64,000 nt of DNA from NCBI RefSeq assembly GCF_001426405.1, contig NZ_LMEP01000004.1:124001-188000 (forward strand), in the 5' to 3' direction. Shown here in pieces: positions 50,842 to 59,769 of this stretch. Made by a program: the position numbers and the translations under genes. Every line of letters begins with the position of its first letter. The stretch's first letter is position 1. The notes below the pieces were generated by a model, which did not search any database, was not told where the DNA came from, and saw only the letters and a program-made list of their open reading frames with translations. Source of the DNA: Streptomyces sp. Root1304. GTDB lineage: Bacteria > Actinomycetota > Actinomycetes > Streptomycetales > Streptomycetaceae.

Positions 50842-51285
50842 ATGAACATCCCGTTTCTGGACAACTGGCGCAAGCGACATCAGCCCGAGCCGGCCGAGTC
50901 CCCGCTGGCCGCGGCCTACGACCGCGACCCCGAGGGAGTGGGCGAGCTGCTCGCCGAGTGCGAGCTGCTGCGCACCCGTGTGGCGCAGTCCGGGGTGGCG
51001 CTCGACGACACCCCGCGCTCGCTCCAGGAGCTCGACCAGCTGCCGCCCCGCTGGCGGGACGATGCGGAGGAGCTGCCCTGGGTCGGGAACGACGCGGGGC
51101 TCTACCTCGGCACCGTGATCGTCCGGAACGTGCCGGGTGCCCGCTGGCAGGTGTGGCCGGGCGGCGGCCCGGTGGTCCGGCTCGCCTCGGGCCGTGAGAT
51201 CCAGGTCGTGGAGGCCGGTCTCGACTGGGCGATGACGGGCTCGCCGGAGCTCTCGCAGGTCTACGCGGAGGCCGCCGAATACTGA
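50842..51285 (+). CDS. Conserved actinobacterial protein (resembles DUF6278)
   Basis: A 147-residue soluble acidic protein: an N-terminal MNIPFLDNWRKRH, a helical segment (GELLAECELLRTRVAQSGVAL), then WRDDAEELPWVGNDAGLYLGTVIVRNVPGARW and LASGREIQVVEAGLDWAMTGSPELSQVY. From memory it matches Streptomyces proteins labelled DUF6278, of unknown function. No membrane segment or catalytic motif is evident. It is 80 bp after xthA. Confidence 0.75.
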   Translation: MNIPFLDNWRKRHQPEPAESPLAAAYDRDPEGVGELLAECELLRTRVAQSGVALDDTPRSLQELDQLPPRWRDDAEELPWVGNDAGLYLGTVIVRNVPGARWQVWPGGGPVVRLASGREIQVVEAGLDWAMTGSPELSQVYAEAAEY

Positions 51286-51420
51286 TTCCGGGTGCACCCC
51301 ACCACCCTTTTGCAGTAAATACGGCTTATTCCTGTTTCATGTGTGTCGGACCTGAAGTCCCTTTTCGGCTGGATAGTTTGCGCTGACTCGACACCGCTGA
51401 GAAATGGGGCAGGGCAGCGT

Positions 51421-52167
<747 letters not shown>

Positions 52168-52181
52168 GCGGGTTGGGAACC

Positions 52182-53099
52182 ATGCAGCGTACGCACCGCA
52201 CCGTGGTCGCGCTCGCCCTGCTGCTCGCCGTGACGGCGGCGCTGGGCGGCTGCGGCAGGGAGGGCAGCCCGCCCGTCAAGGGCCCGCAGCCCGACCAACT
52301 CCCCGTCTACCAGGTCCAGTCGGGCTTCACCCTGCCCGACTCCGCCACCTGGAACCGGGCGAAGAAGCGCGGCCGGCTGATCGTCGGGGCCAAGGAGGAC
52401 CAGCCCTACATGGGCGAGAAGGACCCGGCCACCGGCCGGTACTCCGGCTTCGACATCGAGATCGCCAAGATGATGGCCGCCTCCCTCGGCTTCGACCCGG
52501 CCGGCATCGACTTCCGTACGATCGCCTCGGCCAACCGCGAGACCGCCCTGCAGAACGGGCAGATCGACTACTACGTCGGCACCTACACCATCAACGACAA
52601 CCGCAAGAAGCTCGTCGGCTTCGCCGGGCCCTACTACCTGGCCGGTCAGTCCCTCCTGGTCCGCACCGACGAGAACGACATCACGGGCCCCCAGGACCTC
52701 GACGGGAAGCGGGTCTGCTCGGCCGCCGGGTCGACCCCGTACCAGCGGATCGAGAAGGACTACCCGAAGGCCGAACTCGTCGCCTACGACACCTACTCGG
52801 CCTGCGTGGACAACCTGCTGACCTACCAGGTCGACGCGGTGACCACCGACGACACGATCCTCATGGGCTACGCCGCCAAGGTCCCCGACGAACTCAAGGT
52901 GGTCGGCAAGCCGTTCTCCGAGGAGCCGTACGGCATCGGCGTCCCGCGCGGGGACAACGCGCTGCGCTTCGCGCTCGACGACGCCATCGCCGCCCACGAG
53001 AAGAACGGCGACTGGAAGAAGGCGTACGACGCCACCCTCGGCCTCTCCGGGGTCCCGGCCCCGACGCCGCCCGCCATCGACCGTTACCCGGCGAACTGA
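52182..53099 (+). CDS. gluB: Glutamate-type ABC transporter substrate-binding lipoprotein
   Basis: A 305-residue amino-acid-binding protein (family 3). The signal peptide ends in the lipobox LGGC with Cys24. The mature fold shows RGRLIVGAKEDQPYMGEKDPATGRYSGFDIEIAKMMAASLGFDP and TYTINDNRKKLVGFAGPYY, as in glutamate-binding proteins. It begins 14 bp after gluA. Ligand specificity (glutamate versus another polar amino acid) is inferred from the operon type. Confidence 0.92.
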   Translation: MQRTHRTVVALALLLAVTAALGGCGREGSPPVKGPQPDQLPVYQVQSGFTLPDSATWNRAKKRGRLIVGAKEDQPYMGEKDPATGRYSGFDIEIAKMMAASLGFDPAGIDFRTIASANRETALQNGQIDYYVGTYTINDNRKKLVGFAGPYYLAGQSLLVRTDENDITGPQDLDGKRVCSAAGSTPYQRIEKDYPKAELVAYDTYSACVDNLLTYQVDAVTTDDTILMGYAAKVPDELKVVGKPFSEEPYGIGVPRGDNALRFALDDAIAAHEKNGDWKKAYDATLGLSGVPAPTPPAIDRYPAN

Positions 53100-53130
53100 C
53101 CGGAGGAACGCCCGACATGGAGCCCACTTC

Positions 53131-53775
53131 ATGGACGTCCTGACCCAGAACTTCTCGCTCTACGGCAAGGGATTCCTCGGCACCGTCGAACTCACCGTCT
53201 ATTCCTCGGCGCTGGCCCTCGTCCTGGGCTTCGTCATGGCCTCCTTCCGGGTCGCCCCGGTGGGTTCCTTCCGGGTCTTCGGCACCGTCTGGGTCACCAT
53301 CCTGCGCAACACCCCGCTGACCCTGCTGTTCTTCGCGGTCATGCTGGGACTGCCCCGCTTCGGACTCGTGCTGCCCTTCGAGCTGTTCGCCGTCCTCGCG
53401 CTCGGCTGCTACACCTCGGCCTTCATCTGCGAGGTCCTGCGCTCCGGCATCAACACCGTGCCGCTCGGCCAGGGCGAGGCCGCCCGCAGCCTCGGCATGA
53501 ACTTCACCCAGACCCTCGGCACCGTCGTCCTGCCCCAGGCCTTCCGCACGGTCATCCCGCCGATCGGCTCCACCCTGATCGCGCTCGCCAAGAACTCGGC
53601 CATCGCGGGGGCGTTCAGCGTCACCGAACTCCTCGGCACCTACAAGACCCTGAGCGAACTCGGCTACAACATCATCTGGACCTTCGTCTGGATCGCCGTC
53701 GGCTACCTGATCATCACCCTCACCATCAGCGCCCTCTTCCACGTCATGGAGAAGCGCTGGGGAGTCGCCCGATGA
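53131..53775 (+). CDS. gluC: Glutamate-type ABC transporter permease
   Basis: A 214-residue HisM-type permease with about five helices. The EAA loop is SGINTVPLGQGEAARSLGMNFTQTLGTVVLPQAFR near 106-140. Its start is 31 bp after gluB, and it overlaps gluD by 4 bp. It forms the membrane heterodimer with GluD. Confidence 0.92.
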   Translation: MDVLTQNFSLYGKGFLGTVELTVYSSALALVLGFVMASFRVAPVGSFRVFGTVWVTILRNTPLTLLFFAVMLGLPRFGLVLPFELFAVLALGCYTSAFICEVLRSGINTVPLGQGEAARSLGMNFTQTLGTVVLPQAFRTVIPPIGSTLIALAKNSAIAGAFSVTELLGTYKTLSELGYNIIWTFVWIAVGYLIITLTISALFHVMEKRWGVAR

Positions 53776-54629
53776 CCCAGTCCACCGCCCTCTACGACAT
53801 CCCCGGCCCGCACGCCCGGCGCCGCCACCTGCTCTACGGCCTCGCCTCCACCGTGGTGATCCTCGCGCTGGCCGGCTGGATCCTCTATCTCCTCTTCGAC
53901 AACGACCAGTTCACCTCGACCAAGTGGTCGCCCTTCCTCTACGAGGGAATCCAGGAACTGCTGCTCAGAGGACTGGGCAACACCCTCAAGGCCTTCGCCT
54001 ACGCCGCGGTGCTCTCCCTCGCCCTCGGCGCGGTCCTCGCCACCGGGCGCCTCTCCGAACACCGGGCGCTGCGCTGGGTGGCGACCGTGCTGGTCGAGTT
54101 CTTCCGCGCCATGCCCGTCCTCGTGATGATCTTCTTCATCTTCGTGGCGCTCAAGGTGCAGCCGCTGCCCGCGCTCGTCGCCGGACTGACCCTCTACAAC
54201 GGCTCCGTGCTCGCCGAGGTCTTCCGCACCGGCATCCACGCCGTCGCACGCGGCCAGGGCGAGGCGGCGTACGCGCTCGGCATGCGCAAGACGCAGGTCA
54301 TGACCTACGTCCTGGTGCCGCAGGCCGTCCGGGCGATGCTGCCCGCCATCATCAGCCAGCTCGTGGTGGCCCTCAAGGACACCTCGCTCGGCTACCTCAT
54401 CACCTACGAGGAGTTCCTGCACGCGGGCAAGCTGATCGCCTCCAACCTGGACTACGACCTGCCCTTCATCCCGGTCGTGATGGTGATCTCGCCGATCTAC
54501 ATCGGGATGTGCATGCTGCTCTCCTGGTTCGCCACCTGGGTGGCCAGGAGGGAGCGCCGCAGCCCGAAGACGAAGGCCGTCGACGTCGCTCCGGCCGAAC
54601 CGGGGACGCTGCTGCCGGGACCGCAGTAG
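53772..54629 (+). CDS. gluD: Glutamate-type ABC transporter permease
   Basis: A 285-residue permease; after a cytoplasmic N-terminus (ALYDIPGPHARRRHLLYG) come an initial helix and the HisM core. The EAA loop is TGIHAVARGQGEAAYALGMRKTQVMTYVLVPQAVR near 155-190. A polar tail of about 35 residues (RRERRSPKTKAVDVAPAEPG) is typical of actinobacterial GluD. Last gene of the operon; it converges with the secreted hydrolase at 54667. Confidence 0.92.
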   Translation: MTQSTALYDIPGPHARRRHLLYGLASTVVILALAGWILYLLFDNDQFTSTKWSPFLYEGIQELLLRGLGNTLKAFAYAAVLSLALGAVLATGRLSEHRALRWVATVLVEFFRAMPVLVMIFFIFVALKVQPLPALVAGLTLYNGSVLAEVFRTGIHAVARGQGEAAYALGMRKTQVMTYVLVPQAVRAMLPAIISQLVVALKDTSLGYLITYEEFLHAGKLIASNLDYDLPFIPVVMVISPIYIGMCMLLSWFATWVARRERRSPKTKAVDVAPAEPGTLLPGPQ

Positions 54630-54666
54630 CGAGCGAGAGCCGCACCCGCCCGGCAGCAGCCGGTGA

Positions 54667-56214
54667 TCACTCCTTCCGCAGCGGTACCGACACGTACGAC
54701 GGGTCGGCCGAGGGGGAGGAGAAGGTCAGCTGCGCGCCGGTCGGGTTGTGCTCGATGTAGAGCGGGTCGACGGTGTCGACGACCAGCGCGAGCCGGTGCC
54801 CCGCCGGTACGTCGTACGCCGTGGAGAACAGCTCCAGGCCGACGCCGAACGGCGTGCCCGGGGTCCGGTCGTGGAAGGTGTACGGGGCGTTGCTGACCAG
54901 CTTGCCGACGCCGAGCGGGCCCACGTCGTAGAGGTACGCGACGAGGGTGCCGCTCTCCTCGGTGGAGGTGACGGTGGTGTGCACGGTCACCGTGCCGCGC
55001 ACCCGCTGCGGGGTGTCGTACCGCTCGGACTGCCAGACGCCGGCGAAGGCGCGGGGGAGCAGCGGGACGGAGACGACGGGCGGGGTGCGGAGGAACTGGT
55101 CGAGGGCGTTGGTGAGCAGGGTGATGCCGCCGTTGGCGCCGGAGTCGAGGTTCGCCCGGATCCGCTGCGTACCGCCGAGGCCGAACTTCCGCTGGTTCGC
55201 GTGGACGGACTTCCAGTCCGGGTAGCCCTCGTAGGCGCCCGTGGACCGGGACTTGAGCTGGACGGGCTGCTCGCGGTCGATGCCGTTGTCGGTGCCCTTG
55301 AGGTAGTGGTCGAACCAGCGGTGGGCGCTGGTCCAGGTGTCGTTGGGCAGCCCGAACAGGCCGGTGGCCTCGGCGGTGGCGTGGTCGCCGGGGCGGAACT
55401 CCAGCCGCTTGGGGCCGGTGAGCTTCTCGTAGAAGCTCGCGTACTGGTTGGGTGGGAAGATGGTGTCGCCCCAGGCGTTGCCGAGCATGATCGCGGCGCC
55501 GTTGGCGTTGATCCGGTCGATCTGCTCGGCGGCGGAGCGCTTGCGGCCCCAGGCGATCATGTCCTCCTCCTTGGCCAGGTTCGAGGAGAGGAAGTCGCCC
55601 AGGATCTCCTGGAGTTCGGGTCCCGGGCGGCCGGTGAGCCGGCCGGCGCCGCCGAGCAGGGCGGCGGCCTGGACGTGCTGGGTGCGGCCGCTGTAGATGG
55701 ACTCGATGAGGTCGGCCCAGCCGCTGAGGGCGGCGACGGCCTTGATCCGGGGGTCGTGGGCGGCGGCGAGGAGGCTGATCCCGGCGCCGTACGAGACGCC
55801 CGCCATGCCGATGTGGGCGGGGTCGGCAGGGGTGTTCGCGAGGGCCCAGTCGATCACCTCGGAGGCGTCGGCGATGTCCTTGGGGCCGGCCGTCTCGATC
55901 TCGCCGCCGGACTGCCAGAAGCCGCGCGAGTTGTAACTCACCACGACGTAGCCGGAGTCGGCGAGCTGCTCGGCCTGGGCGAGGTACTCGATCTGGGGCA
56001 TGGCCCAGCTGGTGGGGAGCACGATGAGCGGGTGCGGTCCCGCTCCGGAGGGGGTGATGACGTTCGCCTTGAGGACGGTGCCGCCGTCTCCGGGGATGTC
56101 GACGAAGCGGATGCCGTCGGCCGTGGTCGTTCCGGCCTGGGCGGTGGGGGCGAGCCCGAGGGCCGCCCCGGCCACGAGAGCGGCCGAGGCGGCGAGGGCC
56201 AGGGATGTGCGCAC
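54667..56214 (-). CDS. Secreted CocE/NonD-family serine hydrolase (X-Pro dipeptidyl-peptidase-like)
   Basis: A 515-residue exported hydrolase. The signal peptide ends PTAQAG near residue 28. The alpha/beta-hydrolase domain has PTSWAMPQIEYLAQAEQLADSGYVVVSYNSRGFWQSGG, nucleophile Ser141 in GVSYGAG, and Asp/His candidates in GDTIFPPNQ and PGDHATAE; the C-terminal jelly-roll (about 340-510) is the X-Pro peptidase-type domain (PVVSVPLLPRAFAGVW). Such enzymes act on esters or remove Xaa-Pro dipeptides. A role in releasing prolyl peptides, possibly for the importer at 33-39 kb, is speculative. Confidence 0.88.
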   Translation of the reverse strand: MRTSLALAASAALVAGAALGLAPTAQAGTTTADGIRFVDIPGDGGTVLKANVITPSGAGPHPLIVLPTSWAMPQIEYLAQAEQLADSGYVVVSYNSRGFWQSGGEIETAGPKDIADASEVIDWALANTPADPAHIGMAGVSYGAGISLLAAAHDPRIKAVAALSGWADLIESIYSGRTQHVQAAALLGGAGRLTGRPGPELQEILGDFLSSNLAKEEDMIAWGRKRSAAEQIDRINANGAAIMLGNAWGDTIFPPNQYASFYEKLTGPKRLEFRPGDHATAEATGLFGLPNDTWTSAHRWFDHYLKGTDNGIDREQPVQLKSRSTGAYEGYPDWKSVHANQRKFGLGGTQRIRANLDSGANGGITLLTNALDQFLRTPPVVSVPLLPRAFAGVWQSERYDTPQRVRGTVTVHTTVTSTEESGTLVAYLYDVGPLGVGKLVSNAPYTFHDRTPGTPFGVGLELFSTAYDVPAGHRLALVVDTVDPLYIEHNPTGAQLTFSSPSADPSYVSVPLRKE

Positions 56215-56283
56215 GGGTCACTCCTCACTGGGGCACTGCCGGTGCGGGGATGGAGCGGTGGGGGGCAGTGAAAGTGACCCGAC

Positions 56284-56338
56284 GGTAACCGGGGTGGTTT
56301 ACCCGTGGTAACTGGTCGGTAAGTTACGTGCGGGTAAC
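56284..56338. promoter_or_regulatory. Three GGTAAC repeats upstream of the secreted hydrolase
   Basis: GGTAAC occurs at 56284-56289, 56307-56312 and 56333-56338 (spacing 23 and 26 bp), with a related GGTAAGTTAC at 56318-56327. They lie 70-125 bp before the hydrolase start and run into the end of the next gene upstream. The region is a likely promoter with repeated sites for an unknown regulator. Confidence 0.35.
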
Positions 56339-57574
56339 GATTGGCGCGGCCTGGTCCCGGAGGGCGTCGGCCTCCGTGACGTCGGCGTGCGCCCCCGCGA
56401 GATCCGCGTATGCCTCCGTGAAGTCGGCCAGCGCCTCCGCGTACCGCTTGGCGGCGACGAGGTACATCGCGCGGTCGGTCAGCGCGCGGGCGACGGCATC
56501 GTCGTCGCCGGGAAGGTTCCGGGCCAGTGTGACGCCCTCGTCGAGGGCCCGGCCCAGCGTCTCCTCGCTGCGGCGGCCGGTCGTCTCCCAGTGGAGTGCG
56601 CGGCGGAGGGTGAGGCGGCGGTGGGCGACCGCAGCCCCGGCCGGGTCGCCGGACTCGCGCAGGGCGGCGGCCTCCTCCTCGAGGGCGGCGACGGAGGCGA
56701 AGAACGCCTCCAGCGTGTCGGGCGACCACCCGTGCTGGAGATGGCTCCCGAACGGCGGCTGCGGGCTCTCGGGAGTGGCGGCCGGTTCGGCGCCCCGGCC
56801 CGAGAGAGCGAACAGCGTGGACCAGGTGCCCCTGATGTCGCTCCAGATCACGGGCTCGCCGTCCCGTGCGAGACGGGCGAGCAGGGCCAGGATCTCGCGC
56901 CGGGCGGCGGCCTCCTCGGCCGGGCGTCCGACGGCCCGGAGCATCCGGGCGTACTCGTTCAGCTTCCACACCAGCGAGGCCAGCGGCGCACGGTCCGCCG
57001 CCGCCCTTCCCCGGCTGTCCTCGACCAGGTGCTCGAACGCCCGCAGGGCCTCCTCGTGCCGTCCGGCCGCGTCGAGCTCGGCCGCCCACTCGATCCGGGC
57101 CCAGTCGGTCCCGCCCGTGCTGTCGGAGCGGAGGTGCCGACCGTACAGTTCGGCCGCCTCCGCGTGCCGCCCCTCCTCGGCCAGGACGACCGCGAAACGA
57201 CCGTACGGCTCGGTCTCCGCCAGTTCCTCGCACACCACGCGCCCCTCGGCCCGCCGGCCGGCGGTGAACAGCGCGTGTTCGTAGCCGCGCAGGGCGAACC
57301 GCAGCTGCCGCGCTCCGTCCGGCACCTCCGCGCCGAGCCGCCGCAGCACGTCCACCACCTCCGCGTACAGCGACTGCCGGTGTTCCGGATCCCCCTGCTC
57401 CCGGGCCCACTCGCCCAGCGCCTGCGTCAGCTTCGGCAGATAGGCGCGCGGGCTCACCTCCGCCAGCACCCGGTACGCCCCGACCCGCTCCCGCAGCGAC
57501 GGCCACTCCGAAGCGAGCAGCAGGGCCCGCGCCCGCAGCACCGCGTCCCGGCTGAACCTCTCCTCGTTCCCCAT
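56324..57574 (-). CDS. TPR-like helical-repeat protein of unknown function
   Basis: A 416-residue soluble protein built from helix pairs: ERVGAYRVLAEVSPRAYLPKLTQALGEWAREQGD, LRFALRGYEHALFTAGRRAEGRVVCEELAETEP, FAVVLAEEGRHAEAAELYGRHL, WAAELDAAGRHEEALRAFEHLVED and ALTDRAMYLVAAKRYAEALADFTEAYADL all have TPR character. I start it at ATG 57574 (MGNEERF); GTG 57601 is 9 codons upstream. It ends in TAA, rare in this GC-rich window. It is divergent from the P450 at 57723. Probably a protein-interaction scaffold; the partner is unknown. Confidence 0.8.
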   Translation of the reverse strand: MGNEERFSRDAVLRARALLLASEWPSLRERVGAYRVLAEVSPRAYLPKLTQALGEWAREQGDPEHRQSLYAEVVDVLRRLGAEVPDGARQLRFALRGYEHALFTAGRRAEGRVVCEELAETEPYGRFAVVLAEEGRHAEAAELYGRHLRSDSTGGTDWARIEWAAELDAAGRHEEALRAFEHLVEDSRGRAAADRAPLASLVWKLNEYARMLRAVGRPAEEAAARREILALLARLARDGEPVIWSDIRGTWSTLFALSGRGAEPAATPESPQPPFGSHLQHGWSPDTLEAFFASVAALEEEAAALRESGDPAGAAVAHRRLTLRRALHWETTGRRSEETLGRALDEGVTLARNLPGDDDAVARALTDRAMYLVAAKRYAEALADFTEAYADLAGAHADVTEADALRDQAAPIVTRT

Positions 57575-57722
57575 GTGCCCCCTGTTCTCCGTGTGATGCA
57601 CGAGGGAGATTCTGGGAGTCGGGGGACAGCCCGGACAAGGCTCCCGAACTGTGCGTTCCGTCCTACGAAAAACGGCTCTGACCTGTCATGATGGTGACGT
57701 CTTCACTCCGAGGGGAGAGCCG

Positions 57723-58979
57723 GTGGGGAACACGGCCGACGCACCCGACGTCTTCGATCCGCGGATCTACGCCGCCGGCATCCCGCACGACCGCTTCCGC
57801 GTGCTCCGCGACCACGCCCCCGTCGCCCGCCAGGACGAGCCCGAGATCCTGGGATGGCCCGCCGGTCCCGGCTTCTGGGCCGTCACCCGGCACGCCGACG
57901 TCGTCCGCGTGCTCAAGGACCCGGGGACGTACTCCTCCTGCCTCGGCGCCACCCAGATCCGCGACCCCGACCCCGCCGACCTGCCCTTCATCCGGCGCAT
58001 GATGCTCAATCAGGACCCGCCGGAACACGGATCGTTGAGGCGGCTCGTCAGTCGTGCCTTCACTCCAGGACGGATCGAGCGCTTCGGCGCCACCGCCCGG
58101 GCGCGGGCCCGGCAGCTGCTCGCGGCGGCGGTCGACGGCGGGGGAGAGGTGGACCTCGTCCGGGCCGTCACCGACGACTACGCCCTGCTCAACCTGACCG
58201 ATCTGCTCGGCGTCCCCGCGAGCGACCGGAACCTGCTCCACACCTGGACCGAGCGCGTCATCGCATACCAGGACCCCGACGAGCCACCCGTCCTCGACGC
58301 CGAGGGCCGACCGGTCAACCCCCGCTCACCCGCCATGCTGGCCGAGATGTTCGACTACGCCCAGCGGCTCGCGGTCCACAAGCGCGCCCACCCCGCCGAC
58401 GACATCATGAGCGTCCTCGCCGCCTCCGAACTCGCCGACGCCGAACTGGAGATGTTCTTCTTCCTGCTGACCGTCGCCGGGAACGACACCGTCCGCAGCG
58501 CCGCCCCCGGCGGACTCCTCGCGCTCGCCGAAAACCCCGGCGAACAGCGGCGGTTGTGGGACGGCGAGGTCTCCATGGACACGGCAGTGGACGAACTCCT
58601 GCGGGTCCACCCGCCCGTGCTGTCCTTCCGCCGCACCGCCGCCCACGACACGGAACTCGCCGGGCAGGCGATCCGGCGCGGCGACAAGGTCGTCGTCCTC
58701 CACGCCTCCGCCAATCACGACGAGCGCGTCTTCACCGACCCGCACCGCCTCGACCTCGGCCGGAACCCGAACCCGCACGTCTCCTTCGGCGATGGCCCGC
58801 ACGTCTGCCTCGGGGCCCACTTCGCCCGGCTTCAGCTCCGGATCCTCCACGAGGAGGTGCGCCGCGCCTGCGGCGGCGTGGAACTCGCCGGACCGCCCCG
58901 GCGCCTCGTCTCCAACTTCATCAACGGCATCAAGTCGCTGCCGGTTCGACTGCGGGAGCCGTCCGCGCCTCGCGGGTGA
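57723..58979 (+). CDS. Cytochrome P450 (second)
   Basis: A 418-residue P450. GTG 57723 has GGGGAG at good spacing; a longer frame from 57651 lacks one. The I-helix reads VAGNDTVRSA, with Asp-Thr in place of the common Glu-Thr, ExxR is in DELLRVHPP, and the heme loop FGDGPHVCLGAHFAR has axial Cys362. The GNDTVRSA...GGLLALAENP pattern recalls the CYP124/125/142-like group acting on isoprenoid or steroid chains, but this is from memory. No redox partner adjoins. Its last 50 bp overlap a convergent gene. Confidence 0.92.
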   Translation: MGNTADAPDVFDPRIYAAGIPHDRFRVLRDHAPVARQDEPEILGWPAGPGFWAVTRHADVVRVLKDPGTYSSCLGATQIRDPDPADLPFIRRMMLNQDPPEHGSLRRLVSRAFTPGRIERFGATARARARQLLAAAVDGGGEVDLVRAVTDDYALLNLTDLLGVPASDRNLLHTWTERVIAYQDPDEPPVLDAEGRPVNPRSPAMLAEMFDYAQRLAVHKRAHPADDIMSVLAASELADAELEMFFFLLTVAGNDTVRSAAPGGLLALAENPGEQRRLWDGEVSMDTAVDELLRVHPPVLSFRRTAAHDTELAGQAIRRGDKVVVLHASANHDERVFTDPHRLDLGRNPNPHVSFGDGPHVCLGAHFARLQLRILHEEVRRACGGVELAGPPRRLVSNFINGIKSLPVRLREPSAPRG

Positions 58980-59664
58980 CATCGGCCACCAGCTCCACCA
59001 CATCGGGGCCGTACGCCTGGGAGTTGACGACCTTCAGGAGGAGCACGAAGGAGCCGTACGGCCCGTACGTGTGGGTCAGCTCCTCGTGGTGGCGGGCCAG
59101 ATGGCGTGCCGCGGCCTGATTGGTGACCGCGGCCTGACCGCAGAGCAGGAACACCGGCCGGCTGCCCTCGCCGCGGGTGAGGCGTGCGAGGACGACGTAC
59201 TCGCTGACGCCCCACTCCGGGCGGTAGGTCCCGCCCGCCACGGTGATCAGCCCCCGGTCCTCGCGCGGCTCCTGCTCGACGTTCATCGTGAGTCCCGGCA
59301 GCAGATTCGGCAGATGGGCCGCCATGCGCCGATTGGAGTAGGGGCCGCCGATGCAGAACTCGGCTATCTCGCCCAGTCCCTGACGGGCCGTGTCGTGCTG
59401 CACGATGCGGGGCCGCGCCCCGCAGTCCTTGATCAGCGCCGACAGCTCCAGCAGCGCCGAGACGTCGGTGGCGTGCACGCCGCGCTCGTTGCCGGCCAGG
59501 CGGTTCACCACGAGCAGGCACTCGGAACCGGAGGGCAGTCCGAAGAACGCCTGCCTGCGGCGGAGCCGGCGCCGCCAGAGGTAGGTGCGGCTCAGCCAGC
59601 CGAACGACGCGCTGACCCCCGTCGCCAGCACCCCGAGCACGATGTTGCGCACGTCTTCGTTCAT
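58930..59664 (-). CDS. Membrane-anchored protein with a putative Rossmann-like domain, function unknown
   Basis: A 244-residue protein: one N-terminal helix (RNIVLGVLATGVSASFGWLSRTY), a basic stretch (LWRRRLRRRQ), then a soluble domain starting SECLLVVNRLAGNERGVHATDVSALLELSALIKDCGARPRI with alternating strand-helix character and the motif EFCIGGPYSNRRMAAHLPNLLPG. Similar architectures recur in actinomycetes, in my memory, without assigned function; a nucleotide- or ligand-sensing role is possible. ATG 59664 is chosen for the membrane helix. It overlaps the P450 end by 50 bp antisense. Confidence 0.75.
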   Translation of the reverse strand: MNEDVRNIVLGVLATGVSASFGWLSRTYLWRRRLRRRQAFFGLPSGSECLLVVNRLAGNERGVHATDVSALLELSALIKDCGARPRIVQHDTARQGLGEIAEFCIGGPYSNRRMAAHLPNLLPGLTMNVEQEPREDRGLITVAGGTYRPEWGVSEYVVLARLTRGEGSRPVFLLCGQAAVTNQAAARHLARHHEELTHTYGPYGSFVLLLKVVNSQAYGPDVVELVADVTREARTAPAVEPAAT

Positions 59665-59769
59665 GGGCGCGCATGCTAGCGGGACACCGGCCTCTTGTTC
59701 GAGGCGGTCCTGACGGGAGGGGCGGAAGGAAGTTACGCTGCGCGGACGGTCATTGACTGGAGGTAGGGA

